A DNA stretch of 64,000 bases. Origin: Pseudomonas viridiflava (GTDB taxonomy: Bacteria; Pseudomonadota; Gammaproteobacteria; Pseudomonadales; Pseudomonadaceae). The position numbers were made by a program, and so were the translations under genes. Location of the stretch: NCBI RefSeq assembly GCF_003702045.1, contig NZ_RBTP01000012.1:620001-684000 (forward strand), given 5' to 3'. Positions 18,574-27,133 of this stretch are shown one piece after another; position 1 is the stretch's first letter, and each line of letters begins with the position of its first letter. Below the pieces are notes generated by a model. It was given only the letters and a program-made list of their open reading frames with translations. It did no database searches and was not told the origin of the DNA.

Positions 18574-19592
18574 CGAGTCCTGTTCCCCTGAATGAGGATC
18601 AGCGCAAATACCGGTGCGCCGATCAGGGCGGTGATTACCCCGATGGGCAGCGCCTGGCCCTTGATCAGGGTGCGAGAAAGAATGTCGGCGGCAATCAGAA
18701 ACAGCGCCCCGCTAAGGGCGCTCAGCGGCACCAGCCGGGCATGGCGCACACCCGTGAGCATGCGCACGGCGTGAGGAATGACCAGGCCGACAAAACCGAT
18801 GGACCCGACAATCGAGACCATCACCGCCGTGACCAGTGCCGCCGTGGCGATCAGCACGATCTGCACCCGCCTAACGGCGATGCCGAGGGAGGCGGCCGAG
18901 TCGCTGCCAAAGGTGAACGCATCCAGCGCGCGCCGATGCCAGAGGCACACCAGCAAACCGAACAGTGCCGCCGGGACCGCCAGCCACACCGAGGGCCAGC
19001 GTACCCCGCTCAGATTGCCCAGCAACCAGAACATGATGCCGCGTGCCTGTTCGGAGCTGGCCGACTTGGTGATCAGGAACGAGGTGAGGGCGTTGAACAG
19101 TTGCGAGCCGGCGATTCCGGCCAGGATGATCTGCCCGGCTGCGGTGTTTCCCCGCGATGAATGGGCGAGCAGGGCGACCAGAGAGAACGCCACCAGCGCG
19201 CCGACGAACGCGCCGGCGGACATGGAAATGACGCCGGCACCGAAACCCAGTATCGCCACCATGACCGCGCCGGTCGAAGCACCGGCGGAAATGCCCAGCA
19301 GGTAGGGATCGGCCAACGGGTTGCGCAACAGCGATTGCAGCACCACGCCGCAGATCGCCAGGCCTGAACCGCAGGCAGCGGCGACGATGGCGCGGGTCAG
19401 CCGGTAATTCCAGACGATGCCCTCATCGATAGGATCAAGCGCGTAGCCTGCCGCCCACACTTTGTTGGCGAGCACCTGAAACACCACCTGCAGGCTGATC
19501 GAGGTTTCGCCAATGGCAGCGCCGACGATGATCGCCAGCACCAGCACCGCTGATACCCAGATCACATGGCCGAGCGCGACGGGCAATCTCAT
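18570..19592 (-). CDS. ABC importer permease, FecCD/BtuC family
   Basis: A 340-residue inner membrane protein with about ten hydrophobic segments. It has the family motifs RLTRAIVAAACGSGLAICGV near the N terminus, NPLADPYLLGISAGASTGA, and GSIGFVGLVIPHAVRML at the coupling-helix region. A single permease gene implies a homodimeric channel as in BtuCD. It overlaps both neighbours by ATGA, binding-protein gene first and ATPase gene last. Confidence 0.92.
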   Translation of the reverse strand: MRLPVALGHVIWVSAVLVLAIIVGAAIGETSISLQVVFQVLANKVWAAGYALDPIDEGIVWNYRLTRAIVAAACGSGLAICGVVLQSLLRNPLADPYLLGISAGASTGAVMVAILGFGAGVISMSAGAFVGALVAFSLVALLAHSSRGNTAAGQIILAGIAGSQLFNALTSFLITKSASSEQARGIMFWLLGNLSGVRWPSVWLAVPAALFGLLVCLWHRRALDAFTFGSDSAASLGIAVRRVQIVLIATAALVTAVMVSIVGSIGFVGLVIPHAVRMLTGVRHARLVPLSALSGALFLIAADILSRTLIKGQALPIGVITALIGAPVFALILIQGNRTR

Positions 19593-20608
19593 GGCGTGGC
19601 GTTGAAACGGTTGGCGGCGGCGGACAGCTCTTCGATGCCGGTGAAAAGGCGCAAGCTGGCCTGCATGCCTTCGGCATCAATGATCACAATACGGTCGTGC
19701 TTCACCGCGTCCATGTTGCGGGTCACCGGATCAGACTTGAGGAATTCGATTTTCTTGCGGTAATCGTCGGCCGGGAAGCGGCGGCGGTCCATGCGGGCGA
19801 TCACCAAAATGCTCGGGTTGGCCTTGGCGATGGTTTCCCAGCCAACCGTGGGCCATTCTTCATCGGACTGGACGATGTTGCGCATCCCCAGGTTATTGAG
19901 CATGAAGTCCGGTATGCCCTTGCGGCCCGCGACGAACGGATCGGCCGCAAGGTCTGAACTGGAGAACCAGAACACTGCCGACACGTCTTTGTCGTGGTTC
20001 TGCCTGACGTTGGCAACCGCCGCGTTCAGGCGGGCCTTGAGGTCGGCAACCAGTTTGTCGCCGCGATCCTGCACGTCAAAGATCTGCGCCAGTTGCTCGA
20101 TGCTCTTGTAGATGGTCTCGATGCGGAACGCCTCAAGGCGCGTGCCATCGGCGCCGACCAGATTGTCCTTGCCTTCACAGTCGGACGGCATCAGGTAGGT
20201 CGGAATTTTCAGGTCGTGGAACTGCTCACGGGTGCCGACTGCGCCTTGTTTGCCGACCATCCATTCCAGTTGCACGGCAACCAGTTCAGGGCGTTTGCCG
20301 ATCACTGCCTCAAAGCTGGGTTCGTTGCTGGCCAGGCGCTCGACCTTGTCGTTCTGTTCCTTGAAGCGCGGCAGCACGTCGTTGAACCACAGCGAGGTGC
20401 CGACCAGTCTGTCGCCCAGGCCCAGCTCATAGAGCATTTCGGTGCCCGACTGGCCGATGGTCACGGCCTTGCCCGGCGCGTGGGCGAAGGTCAGCGAGTA
20501 GCCACAGTTTTCGAGGGTCAACGGGTATTGGGTCGGCGCGGCGAATGCCACACCGGACATGCAGAAACCGACAAGGAGTGAAGCAAGTGCAAGGCGGGGC
20601 AATGTCAT
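19589..20608 (-). CDS. Periplasmic binding protein of a probable corrinoid ABC importer
   Basis: A 339-residue exported protein with a signal peptide (cleavage near AFAAP, residue 24) and the two-lobed helical-backbone fold of class III binding proteins. Landmarks include GKAVTIGQSGTEMLYELGLG, RLASNEPSFEAVIGKRPELV, and SILVIARMDRRRFP. Sequence alone would be labelled iron-siderophore binding. The leader of this gene is a cobalamin riboswitch, so a corrinoid, cobinamide or cobalt complex is the likelier cargo. It is the first gene of a three-gene importer operon, and no outer membrane receptor lies nearby. Confidence 0.86.
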   Translation of the reverse strand: MTLPRLALASLLVGFCMSGVAFAAPTQYPLTLENCGYSLTFAHAPGKAVTIGQSGTEMLYELGLGDRLVGTSLWFNDVLPRFKEQNDKVERLASNEPSFEAVIGKRPELVAVQLEWMVGKQGAVGTREQFHDLKIPTYLMPSDCEGKDNLVGADGTRLEAFRIETIYKSIEQLAQIFDVQDRGDKLVADLKARLNAAVANVRQNHDKDVSAVFWFSSSDLAADPFVAGRKGIPDFMLNNLGMRNIVQSDEEWPTVGWETIAKANPSILVIARMDRRRFPADDYRKKIEFLKSDPVTRNMDAVKHDRIVIIDAEGMQASLRLFTGIEELSAAANRFNATP

Positions 20609-20756
20609 GAGATGCGACCTCGGTTCAAACGTGTGTCAGGGCGCAAGCACAACAGGAAAATACATCCAGGCTCACCAACGGCGGCGGAGCGCGACGCAAT
20701 AAGGCCTTGCGCGCAGATGTCCTTCCCGGACACCCCGCCGGTTAGTGATGGTTTCA

Positions 20757-20927
20757 GGTCGGCAGGTCTCCTGACTGGCACGTCATCGCCTGGCTCCGGC
20801 CTTCCCGGGTATCACCCAGTGGCAGTCGTGGAGCAGGCTCGATGCCTACAGTTGCGGGGGCAGTTTCGTTTTTGCTTCATGAGCCGAAGCGTGCGAATTC
20901 CCTGTTAGTTCCTCTCGGAAACCGACG
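20757..20927 (-). ncRNA. Cobalamin riboswitch
   Basis: Read leftward, the conserved blocks come in order: ACAGGGAA, CGAAACTGCCCCCGCAACTG, TAGGCATCGAGC, GCCACTGGG, CCCGGGAAGG, GCCAGG, GATGACG and GCCAGTCAGGAGACCTGCC. This is the full adenosylcobalamin aptamer with its B12 box. It ends about 150 bases before the ATG of the binding-protein gene and should shut off the importer when cobalamin is plentiful. The rest of the 350-base gap holds only the expression platform. GTCCGGGAAGGAC near 20720 can form a small hairpin there. Confidence 0.95.
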
Positions 20928-20960
20928 GGGCGGCATGGTAAACGATAAGGCAGGGACCTG

Positions 20961-21677
20961 CTATGGCTTTGCGCGCAGGCGTTGCAGGCTGTTGATAAGG
21001 TGCAGTCGCATCGCCGCCCGCGCTGCGTCACGATCCTGATGGGCGATGGCATCGAAGATCTGCTCCTGCTCGCGCTGCTGGGCGTCCGGATCATCTTCGA
21101 CCTGCATCGACACGATATTGCCAAACCCACTGCGTGAGCGCGGCAGAATGCTACTGCCCAACTGGTTCATGACATCGGTGAAGAAGCTGTTGGCCGTGCA
21201 GAGGGAAATGCACCGATGGAACTCATAATCGGCTTGCAGGGTGTCGCGACCGGTGCGTACGCAGCGGTGCAGGGCGTCGAGCGCCTGACGAATTGCATCC
21301 AGTTGCTCCGGGGTACGGCGCTGCGCAGCCAGCGCTGCGGCTTCAGGCTCAAGGCTCAGACGCAATTCGATGATCGCCACGGCATCGCCGGGCGTGCCGA
21401 TTGACGGCCCATCCGGCTGGGCCGCATTAGAGGCGTAAGCATCGACCACGAAAGTGCCGATCCCGTGCCGGGTTTCGACCAGCCCTTCGGCTTGCAGGCG
21501 AGACATGGCCTCGCGGACGACGGTGCGGCTGACCCCGGTTTCACGAATGATCACCTGCTCGGTGGGCAGCTTTTCACCGCTCTGGATCTCGCCTTCGCGA
21601 ATTCTGCGGGCGAATTCGGCAACCAGTTGCTGGGTCAGGCTGGAACGGCGGCCTTTCGGAGGTGCGGTAGGTTCCAT
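20961..21677 (-). CDS. GntR family regulator, FadR (FCD) subfamily
   Basis: A 238-residue DNA-binding regulator. The winged helix occupies about residues 13-80 (GEKLPTEQVIIRETGVSRTV, then GLVETRHGIGTFVVD). An FCD effector domain of all helices follows (LRLSLEPEAAALAAQRR, YEFHRCISLCTANSFF), with His residues placed for metal or acid binding. The frame runs up to 21722; I start at 21677 where MEPTAPPKGRRSSL leads into the domain. It is divergent from a closely related regulator 109 bases away, and near the riboswitch of the importer that it does not appear to control. Confidence 0.9.
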   Translation of the reverse strand: MEPTAPPKGRRSSLTQQLVAEFARRIREGEIQSGEKLPTEQVIIRETGVSRTVVREAMSRLQAEGLVETRHGIGTFVVDAYASNAAQPDGPSIGTPGDAVAIIELRLSLEPEAAALAAQRRTPEQLDAIRQALDALHRCVRTGRDTLQADYEFHRCISLCTANSFFTDVMNQLGSSILPRSRSGFGNIVSMQVEDDPDAQQREQEQIFDAIAHQDRDAARAAMRLHLINSLQRLRAKP

Positions 21678-21786
21678 AGCGGGATGATCAGGTCCGTGTC
21701 GGGGCGCTGAGTATAACCGCACTCAGGGCGTGTTTTGTGCGGGGATCGCAGCCTATACTCGGGTATTCGATAAAAATGAGGCTGCA

Positions 21787-22521
21787 ATGTCGGACAACGC
21801 GCTTTCCTCGCAAAAGAATCATCGCCGCCTGGCTGAAACCCTGGTTGACCGCTTTGCCCAGCGCATGCGTGACGGTGTGCTTCAGCGCGGTGAAAAGCTG
21901 CCTTCGGAGTTGCACATCATGGAGGCCGAGGGCGTCAGCCGCACGGTGGTGCGTGATGCGTTGTCGAGGATGCAGGCGGCGGGGCTGGTTGAAACGCGTC
22001 ATGGTGTCGGAACCTTTGTACTCGATATGCCGCCGCCGGAAGGGTTTTCCGTCGGGCCTGCCACCATTGCCACGGTGGCGGATGTCTTGAACTTGCTGGA
22101 GTTTCGTCTGAGCCTTGAGGTAGAGGCGGCAGGACTGGCTGCAGAGCGGCGCAGTCCCGAAGCGCTCCTGGAGCTCAAGCGTGCCTTCGATGCGTTGCTG
22201 GAAGGTCCGCAGAAATCCGGGACCACCATCAACGCCGATTTTCAATTTCACCTCAAGATCGCCAAGGCGTCGGGCAATGCCTACCTGATCGACATCATGA
22301 AGCACCTGGGGACCAAGCTGATTCCCCGCACCCGGATGAACTCGGCCTACACCGGGCAGAGCGACCGAAGTGCGTATCTGGCTGGCATCAACGCCGAGCA
22401 CCGGCAGATCTACAACGCCATCGCCGAAGGCAACGTCGACGCCGCCCGTGCTGCGATGTACCTGCACCTCAACGGCAGCCGCATGCGCCTGCGCAGGACA
22501 CAGGCCTTGTACAGCGACTGA
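21787..22521 (+). CDS. GntR family regulator, FadR (FCD) subfamily, paralogue of its neighbour
   Basis: A 244-residue regulator very similar to the product of the divergent gene. Both carry GEKLPSE/TE, GVSRTVVR(D/E)A(L/M)SR(M/L)QA and GLVETRHG(V/I)GTFV(L/V)D. The FCD domain follows (FRLSLEVEAAGLAAERR, DFQFHLKIAKASGNAYL). Members of this group commonly bind sugar acids or organic acids. The start at 21787 is used because upstream codons of the frame are not family-like. It converges on the KdgM-porin operon, which it or its twin could control through the palindromes near 30.1 kb. Confidence 0.9.
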   Translation: MSDNALSSQKNHRRLAETLVDRFAQRMRDGVLQRGEKLPSELHIMEAEGVSRTVVRDALSRMQAAGLVETRHGVGTFVLDMPPPEGFSVGPATIATVADVLNLLEFRLSLEVEAAGLAAERRSPEALLELKRAFDALLEGPQKSGTTINADFQFHLKIAKASGNAYLIDIMKHLGTKLIPRTRMNSAYTGQSDRSAYLAGINAEHRQIYNAIAEGNVDAARAAMYLHLNGSRMRLRRTQALYSD

Positions 22522-22530
22522 CATCGAAGG

Positions 22531-22636
22531 GACGCATGCCGACGCGGAGCATCGGCACAATCAGCTTTGTCAGCCCCACCCTGATCGTTCCTCACGCTCC
22601 AGCGTGGGAATGCCTCTTGGGACGCTCCGCGTCCCG
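22531..22636. repeat. Inverted pair of short palindromic repeats
   Basis: GACGCATGCCGACGCGGAGC ATCGGCACAATCA on the left faces TGATCGTTCCTCACGCTCC AGCGTGGGAATGCC and GGGACGCTCCGCGTCCC on the right. The same words occur at 12681-12733. The pair fills the gap between convergent genes and probably acts as a bidirectional transcript end. Confidence 0.6.
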
Positions 22637-22664
22637 GCAATCTAGGGCAGTGCCAGGCCAACCC

Positions 22665-23387
22665 TCAAAGAAAGTTGTACTGCACACCCACCCGCAACCT
22701 CAGTTGGCGTTTGTCATCCTCGGCGTTGACCTTGATGTCGCCCACTTCAAAAAACGGCACCCAGTTCTTGTCCCATTTGTACTTGAAGGCCGCGTTCTGT
22801 TCATAGTCGGTCTTGTCGTTGTCGTAGCGGATGTAGTCGGCGTCGAAATAGGTGAACTGATACTCGTATGACCAAGGACCTTTGGTGGCGTAGTTGACCC
22901 AGACGTCGTAGCGGTTGACCGACTGGTCGTTCATCTGATTGTCGGGCATGTCCCGGTCGACCCTGTCGCGATCCAGCTTGATCGAGTCGTAGCGGTAGCG
23001 ACCGGAAATCGTCAGTTGATCGGAAACTTTGTAACCGAGCTTGAGGCCCATTTTGTAGGCGGTGGATTTTTCGATGCTTTCCAGCGCGAAGGAGGGCGTC
23101 AGCAGCCATTTGTCATTGAGCTTGTGTTGGTAACTGACCGTCAGTTCGTGCCCGTTGCCCACGGTGTTGTCGAACGCGACGTCCTGCCGGTCACCCGCTG
23201 TCTTGTATTTCAGTTCGCCTTCAAACCCCCAGCCGCTGTCCAGCCGCGTGCCGAACTTCACCCGGTCGGCGTGCATCCGCGTGCTTTCCGCGTATTGATG
23301 CCGATAGTTGATATACGCGCTGTCGGCATGGGTCCATGCGCTTGGAAACAGGGCGGTCAGGGAAAGCAATACGATTGATTTTTTCAT
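22665..23387 (-). CDS. KdgM-family oligogalacturonate-type outer membrane porin
   Basis: A 240-residue outer membrane beta-barrel. A signal peptide of about 21 residues is followed by the family opening DSAYINYRHQYAEST, then a run of alternating amphipathic strands (RVKFGTRLDSGWGFEGELKY, RYRYDSIKLDRDRVDRD, YDVWVNYATKGPWSYEYQF). KdgM proteins are monomeric 12-strand channels for anionic oligogalacturonides made by pectate lyases. The frame could begin at 23474, but the signal peptide starts at 23387. It is last in the leftward operon, 127 bases after the ABC genes, and would supply outer membrane entry for the same substrate. Confidence 0.85.
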   Translation of the reverse strand: MKKSIVLLSLTALFPSAWTHADSAYINYRHQYAESTRMHADRVKFGTRLDSGWGFEGELKYKTAGDRQDVAFDNTVGNGHELTVSYQHKLNDKWLLTPSFALESIEKSTAYKMGLKLGYKVSDQLTISGRYRYDSIKLDRDRVDRDMPDNQMNDQSVNRYDVWVNYATKGPWSYEYQFTYFDADYIRYDNDKTDYEQNAAFKYKWDKNWVPFFEVGDIKVNAEDDKRQLRLRVGVQYNFL

Positions 23388-23514
23388 TTTTTTATTCTTG
23401 TTCGTGTGAGAAAAAAGGTGTTTGAGGCAAATCGCACGCAGCCGGATCCGATGGCCGTTTCGGCCAGGGATCACGCTGTCAGCTGGGTTTGGTTGTGAGC
23501 AGGACCTTCAGCGG

Positions 23515-24279
23515 TCAGCCGCTCGGGCGCACGTCCATGTCGCGACTGGCCTGGATCAGCAGTCGGGAGTAGTCGTGCTGCGCCTGATCGTTGCTCAACT
23601 GGCTACTTTCCAAGGTTTCCACAACCTGACCTTGTTGCATGACCGCGACCCGGTCGCACAGGTGCGCGACTACGCCCAGGTCGTGGGTCACCATCAGGTA
23701 GGTCAGGCCCTGCTGCTGACGAAGGTCCGCCAGCAGATTGAGGATTTCAGCCTGAACCGAGACGTCAAGCGCCGAGGTCGGTTCGTCCAGCAGCAACACG
23801 CGCGGCTCCAGAATCAGCGCTCTGGCAATCGCAACGCGCTGACGCTGGCCGCCGGACAACTGATGCGGGTAGCGGAAGCGGAAACTCTCGTTGAGGCCGA
23901 CGCGGTTCAACACGTCGCAGACGCGTCGGTCACGCTGGTCGATCTTGTGGATGCTCAGCGGTTCCTTGAGGGCCGCGTCAATGGTGTGACGCGGGTGTAA
24001 CGATGCGTAGGGGTCCTGAAAGACCATCTGCACGGTGCGGTAATGGCTGGCATCGAGCTTGCGACCGACCTTCTGGCCCGCGATGCTCAACGCGCCGGTC
24101 CAGTGATGATATTGCCCGGCCAGACAACGCAGGACAGTGGTCTTGCCGGACCCCGACTCGCCGACCAGCCCGAACGACTGGCCCTGCTCGACCTGCAGGT
24201 TGACGTCGCGCAGCACCTGATTCAACGCAGCGCCTGTGCCGAAGCTCAGGTTCAGTGAATTGACTTCAATCATTGCCAT
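23515..24279 (-). CDS. Peptide/oligosaccharide-type ABC importer ATPase (DppF/OppF-like)
   Basis: A 254-residue ATPase, one of two in this importer. Walker A is GESGSGKTTVLR, the signature LSGGQRQRV, and Walker [12 protein letters not shown]; the H-loop is MVTHDLGVVAHL. It lacks much of the C-terminal peptide-transporter zinc/iron-sulfur extension seen in full-length OppF. The start is taken at MAMIEVNSLNL, ten bases after the stop of the sister ATPase gene. An upstream extension to 24351 would overlap that gene and lacks family similarity. Confidence 0.88.
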   Translation of the reverse strand: MAMIEVNSLNLSFGTGAALNQVLRDVNLQVEQGQSFGLVGESGSGKTTVLRCLAGQYHHWTGALSIAGQKVGRKLDASHYRTVQMVFQDPYASLHPRHTIDAALKEPLSIHKIDQRDRRVCDVLNRVGLNESFRFRYPHQLSGGQRQRVAIARALILEPRVLLLDEPTSALDVSVQAEILNLLADLRQQQGLTYLMVTHDLGVVAHLCDRVAVMQQGQVVETLESSQLSNDQAQHDYSRLLIQASRDMDVRPSG

Positions 24280-24289
24280 GGGAGCGTTC

Positions 24290-25129
24290 TCAGTGAGTGA
24301 GCCAGAGGGGATCGCGCTGCAATACCGGCAGGCTGGCGCGTGGGCGGTCAAGGCTGGGCAGTGCCGCCAGCAGGCCTTGGGTATAGGGGTGACAGGCCTG
24401 ATCCAGTTCGTCGGCCTTGAGCGATTCCACGACGCGTCCGGCGTACATCACCAGCACGCGATCACAGAAATGCCGCACCATGTTCAAGTCATGGCTGATA
24501 AAGATCAGCCCCAGATCCCGCTCGCTGACCAGCTCTTCGAGCACATTGAGGACCTGGCGTCGCACCGATACGTCCAGCGCGGACGTTGGCTCGTCGGCGA
24601 TGATCACCTGCGGATCGGTGATCACCATCATGGCGATCATGATGCGCTGGCCCATGCCGCCCGACACCTCGTGCGGGTACAGCTCGTAGACCCGGGCGGG
24701 TTCGCGGATATGCACCTTGGCGAGCATGTCCAGCGTGCGTTCGCGGGCTTCCTTGCGCGATACCCTGTGATGTGCCAGATAAGCCTCGGCGATCTGCTCG
24801 CCGACTTTGATCACCGGATTGAGCGAGTATTTCGGGTCCTGCATGATCATCGACATGCGACGCCCGCGAATGCCCTGGATCTGTTTTTCACTGCAATCGA
24901 GCAAATTGATGTCGCCGAAACGCAGGGTTTTTGCAGTGATCCGCGCGCTGGCCGGGTGCAGGCGCAACAGGCTGCGCCCGACGGTCGACTTGCCCGAGCC
25001 GGACTCGCCGACAATCGCCAGCTTTTCGCGGCCCAAGGTGAACGATACGTCGCGAACCGCCGCCGTGGTCTTGCCAGCGTTATGGAACTCGACCCGCAAA
25101 TCTTCTACCGCAAGCTTTATCTGAGACAT
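24290..25129 (-). CDS. Peptide/oligosaccharide-type ABC importer ATPase (DppD/OppD-like)
   Basis: A 279-residue ATPase with Walker [14 protein letters not shown]-loop [11 protein letters not shown], signature VSGGMGQRI, Walker [12 protein letters not shown] and a C-terminal peptide-importer tail ([19 protein letters not shown]). The frame also allows a start at 25153 that would overlap the permease stop by ATGA. I prefer 25129 because AAGGA is eight bases before it and [11 protein letters not shown] is the usual start. It would pair with the second ATPase. Confidence 0.89.
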   Translation of the reverse strand: MSQIKLAVEDLRVEFHNAGKTTAAVRDVSFTLGREKLAIVGESGSGKSTVGRSLLRLHPASARITAKTLRFGDINLLDCSEKQIQGIRGRRMSMIMQDPKYSLNPVIKVGEQIAEAYLAHHRVSRKEARERTLDMLAKVHIREPARVYELYPHEVSGGMGQRIMIAMMVITDPQVIIADEPTSALDVSVRRQVLNVLEELVSERDLGLIFISHDLNMVRHFCDRVLVMYAGRVVESLKADELDQACHPYTQGLLAALPSLDRPRASLPVLQRDPLWLTH

Positions 25130-25149
25130 GGTGATCGTCCTTGTTATTG

Positions 25150-26055
25150 TCATTCGCTGCGTGGATCGAGTACATCGCGCAGGCCGTCACCCAGCAGGTT
25201 GAACGCCAGGCTGACCAGCATGATCGTGGCGCCGGGTGCTGCCACCAGCCACCAGCTTTCCAGCATGTAGCGGCGACCGCTGGAGATCATCGCGCCCCAT
25301 TCCGGCAGCGGTGCCTGCGCACCCAGGCCCAGGAAGCCCAGTGCGGCGGCCGTGAGGATGATGCTGGCCATGTTCATGGTCAGGCGAATGATTACCGAAG
25401 ACAGGCACATCGGGATGATGTGGCGGCCGATGACCCTTGCCGACGAGGCGCCTTGCAGCTTCACGGCGACGACGAAATCGGCGTTGCGCAGCGACAGGGT
25501 TTCGGCCCGCGCCAGACGGGCGATGGGTGGCCAGGCGGTGAGGGCGATGGCGATCACTGCATGCTCAAGCCCTGGGCCCAGTGCGGCGATGAAGGCCAGT
25601 GCCAGCACCAGGCTCGGGAACGAGATAAAGATGTCGGTGATGCGCATGAACAGGCTGTCGACCCAGCCACCGAAGTAGCCCGACACCGTGCCGATCAGCA
25701 GGCCGATGGGGCCGACGATTACCGTTACCAGCATCACGATGTAGAGCGTGATGCGCGAGCCGTACACCAGACGGCTGAACACATCACGGCCGTACTCGTC
25801 GGTGCCGAACCAGTTTTGCGCACCAGGGCTGCGCAACGCAGCGGACAGGTCCTGAGCGAGCGGATCGTGGGTCGCGATCCAGGGGGCGAACAGGGCGACG
25901 ATCATCAGCGTGCTGATCACGATCAGTCCCGCCAGGGTCATCGGATTACGCAGCAGGAAGCGCATCAGCTTGGCGCTGCTATTGGCGAAGGCCGCAAGGC
26001 TTGAAGTCGGGGCCTGGAACGTCGATTTGGCGCTGCTTGTCATGGAAGTCGTCAT
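25150..26055 (-). CDS. Peptide/oligosaccharide-type ABC importer permease (DppC-like)
   Basis: A 301-residue inner membrane permease. The N-terminal hydrophobic segment (TLAGLIVISTLMIVALFAPW) is followed by the periplasmic HDPLAQDLSAALRSP stretch, GTDEYGRDVFSRLVYGSR and the EAA coupling loop (RLARAETLSLRNADFVVAV). Its ATG overlaps the stop of the upstream permease gene by one base (TGATG). Confidence 0.91.
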   Translation of the reverse strand: MTTSMTSSAKSTFQAPTSSLAAFANSSAKLMRFLLRNPMTLAGLIVISTLMIVALFAPWIATHDPLAQDLSAALRSPGAQNWFGTDEYGRDVFSRLVYGSRITLYIVMLVTVIVGPIGLLIGTVSGYFGGWVDSLFMRITDIFISFPSLVLALAFIAALGPGLEHAVIAIALTAWPPIARLARAETLSLRNADFVVAVKLQGASSARVIGRHIIPMCLSSVIIRLTMNMASIILTAAALGFLGLGAQAPLPEWGAMISSGRRYMLESWWLVAAPGATIMLVSLAFNLLGDGLRDVLDPRSE

Positions 26056-27092
26056 CAGCGGGTTCTCGGGTCGAAGACTTTGTAGAGGGCGTCACTGATC
26101 TGGTTCAGGACCACGAAGATCAGCCCGATCAACAGCACGCAGGCCATCACCGCATTCATGTCGCCCAGCAGGAGGCTGCTGGTCAGGTACTGGCCGAAGC
26201 CGGGCCAGGCGAAGACGGTTTCGATCAGCACCGCACCTTCCAGCAGGCCGCCGTAGGCGAGGGCGACGATGGTCAGCAACTGCACGCGAATGTTGCGAAA
26301 CGCGTGGCCCCAAACGATGCGCCGTTGCGACAGGCCCTTTACCCGAGCGGTGATGATGTATTCCTGCGACAGCTGTTCGAGCATAAAGCTGCGGGTCATG
26401 CGGCTGATATAGGCCACGGAGTTGAAGCTCAGGATCACTGCGGGCAGCAGGATGTGGCGCAGCGCACTGCGAAACGCCTCCCAGTCGCCGGACAGTGCGG
26501 TGTCGATCAGTAACAGGCCGGTGCGGGTTTCGATCAGACCGTCGTAGGCCAGGCCGATGCGTCCCACGCCGCCTGCCCAGCCCAGCCAGGCGTAGAACAC
26601 CAGAAACGCCATCATGCCCAACCAGAAGATCGGCGTTGAGTAACCGAACAGGGTGATGACCCGAGCGACGTGGTCCCCGGCGCGGCCCTGATGGGTCGCG
26701 GCGTACACGCCCAGCGGCAGGCCGATCAGCACGCCGAACAGGATGGCCAGGGTGGCCAGCTCCAGCGTGGCCGGGAACACCCGCACGATGTCGTCGATCA
26801 CCGGGTGGCCGGTCAGCAGTGCCTTGCCCAGATCGCCGTGCAGCAGGTCCTTGAGGTACATGCCGAACTGGGTGATCAGTGGTTTATCCAGTCCCAGTTC
26901 CTGATAAGCCTGAGCGTAGGCGGCAGCGTCTGCGTCCGGTCCGACGATGGCCAGTACCGGGTCCAGCGGCATCACCCGGCCAATGAAGAAAGTGAGCAAC
27001 AGCAAGCCGAACAGGGTCGCCGCCACTGATCCGCTGCGACGGGTGCCGTGGGCGACCCGACTGCTCCAAAATGAAATCGATGCACTCGACAT
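26055..27092 (-). CDS. Peptide/oligosaccharide-type ABC importer permease (DppB-like)
   Basis: A 345-residue inner membrane permease with the expected first membrane helix (VAATLFGLLLLTFFIGRVMP) and DAYAQAYQELGLDKPLITQF-type periplasmic segment (here AAAYAQAYQELGLDKP). The C-terminal EAA loop is YIITARVKGLSQRRIVWGHA. It lies 41 bases after the binding-protein gene and is preceded by AGGAA. It forms the channel with its DppC-like partner. Confidence 0.91.
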   Translation of the reverse strand: MSSASISFWSSRVAHGTRRSGSVAATLFGLLLLTFFIGRVMPLDPVLAIVGPDADAAAYAQAYQELGLDKPLITQFGMYLKDLLHGDLGKALLTGHPVIDDIVRVFPATLELATLAILFGVLIGLPLGVYAATHQGRAGDHVARVITLFGYSTPIFWLGMMAFLVFYAWLGWAGGVGRIGLAYDGLIETRTGLLLIDTALSGDWEAFRSALRHILLPAVILSFNSVAYISRMTRSFMLEQLSQEYIITARVKGLSQRRIVWGHAFRNIRVQLLTIVALAYGGLLEGAVLIETVFAWPGFGQYLTSSLLLGDMNAVMACVLLIGLIFVVLNQISDALYKVFDPRTR

Positions 27093-27133
27093 GGTGTATT
27101 CCTGCCTTGGCTTGAGCGATTGAACGCGTGTGT

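Noticed and set aside
21690..21786. A copy of the TCGTCATAC operator between the divergent GntR genes
   Set aside because: TATACTCGGGTATTCGATA is the nearest candidate and does not match the operator core.
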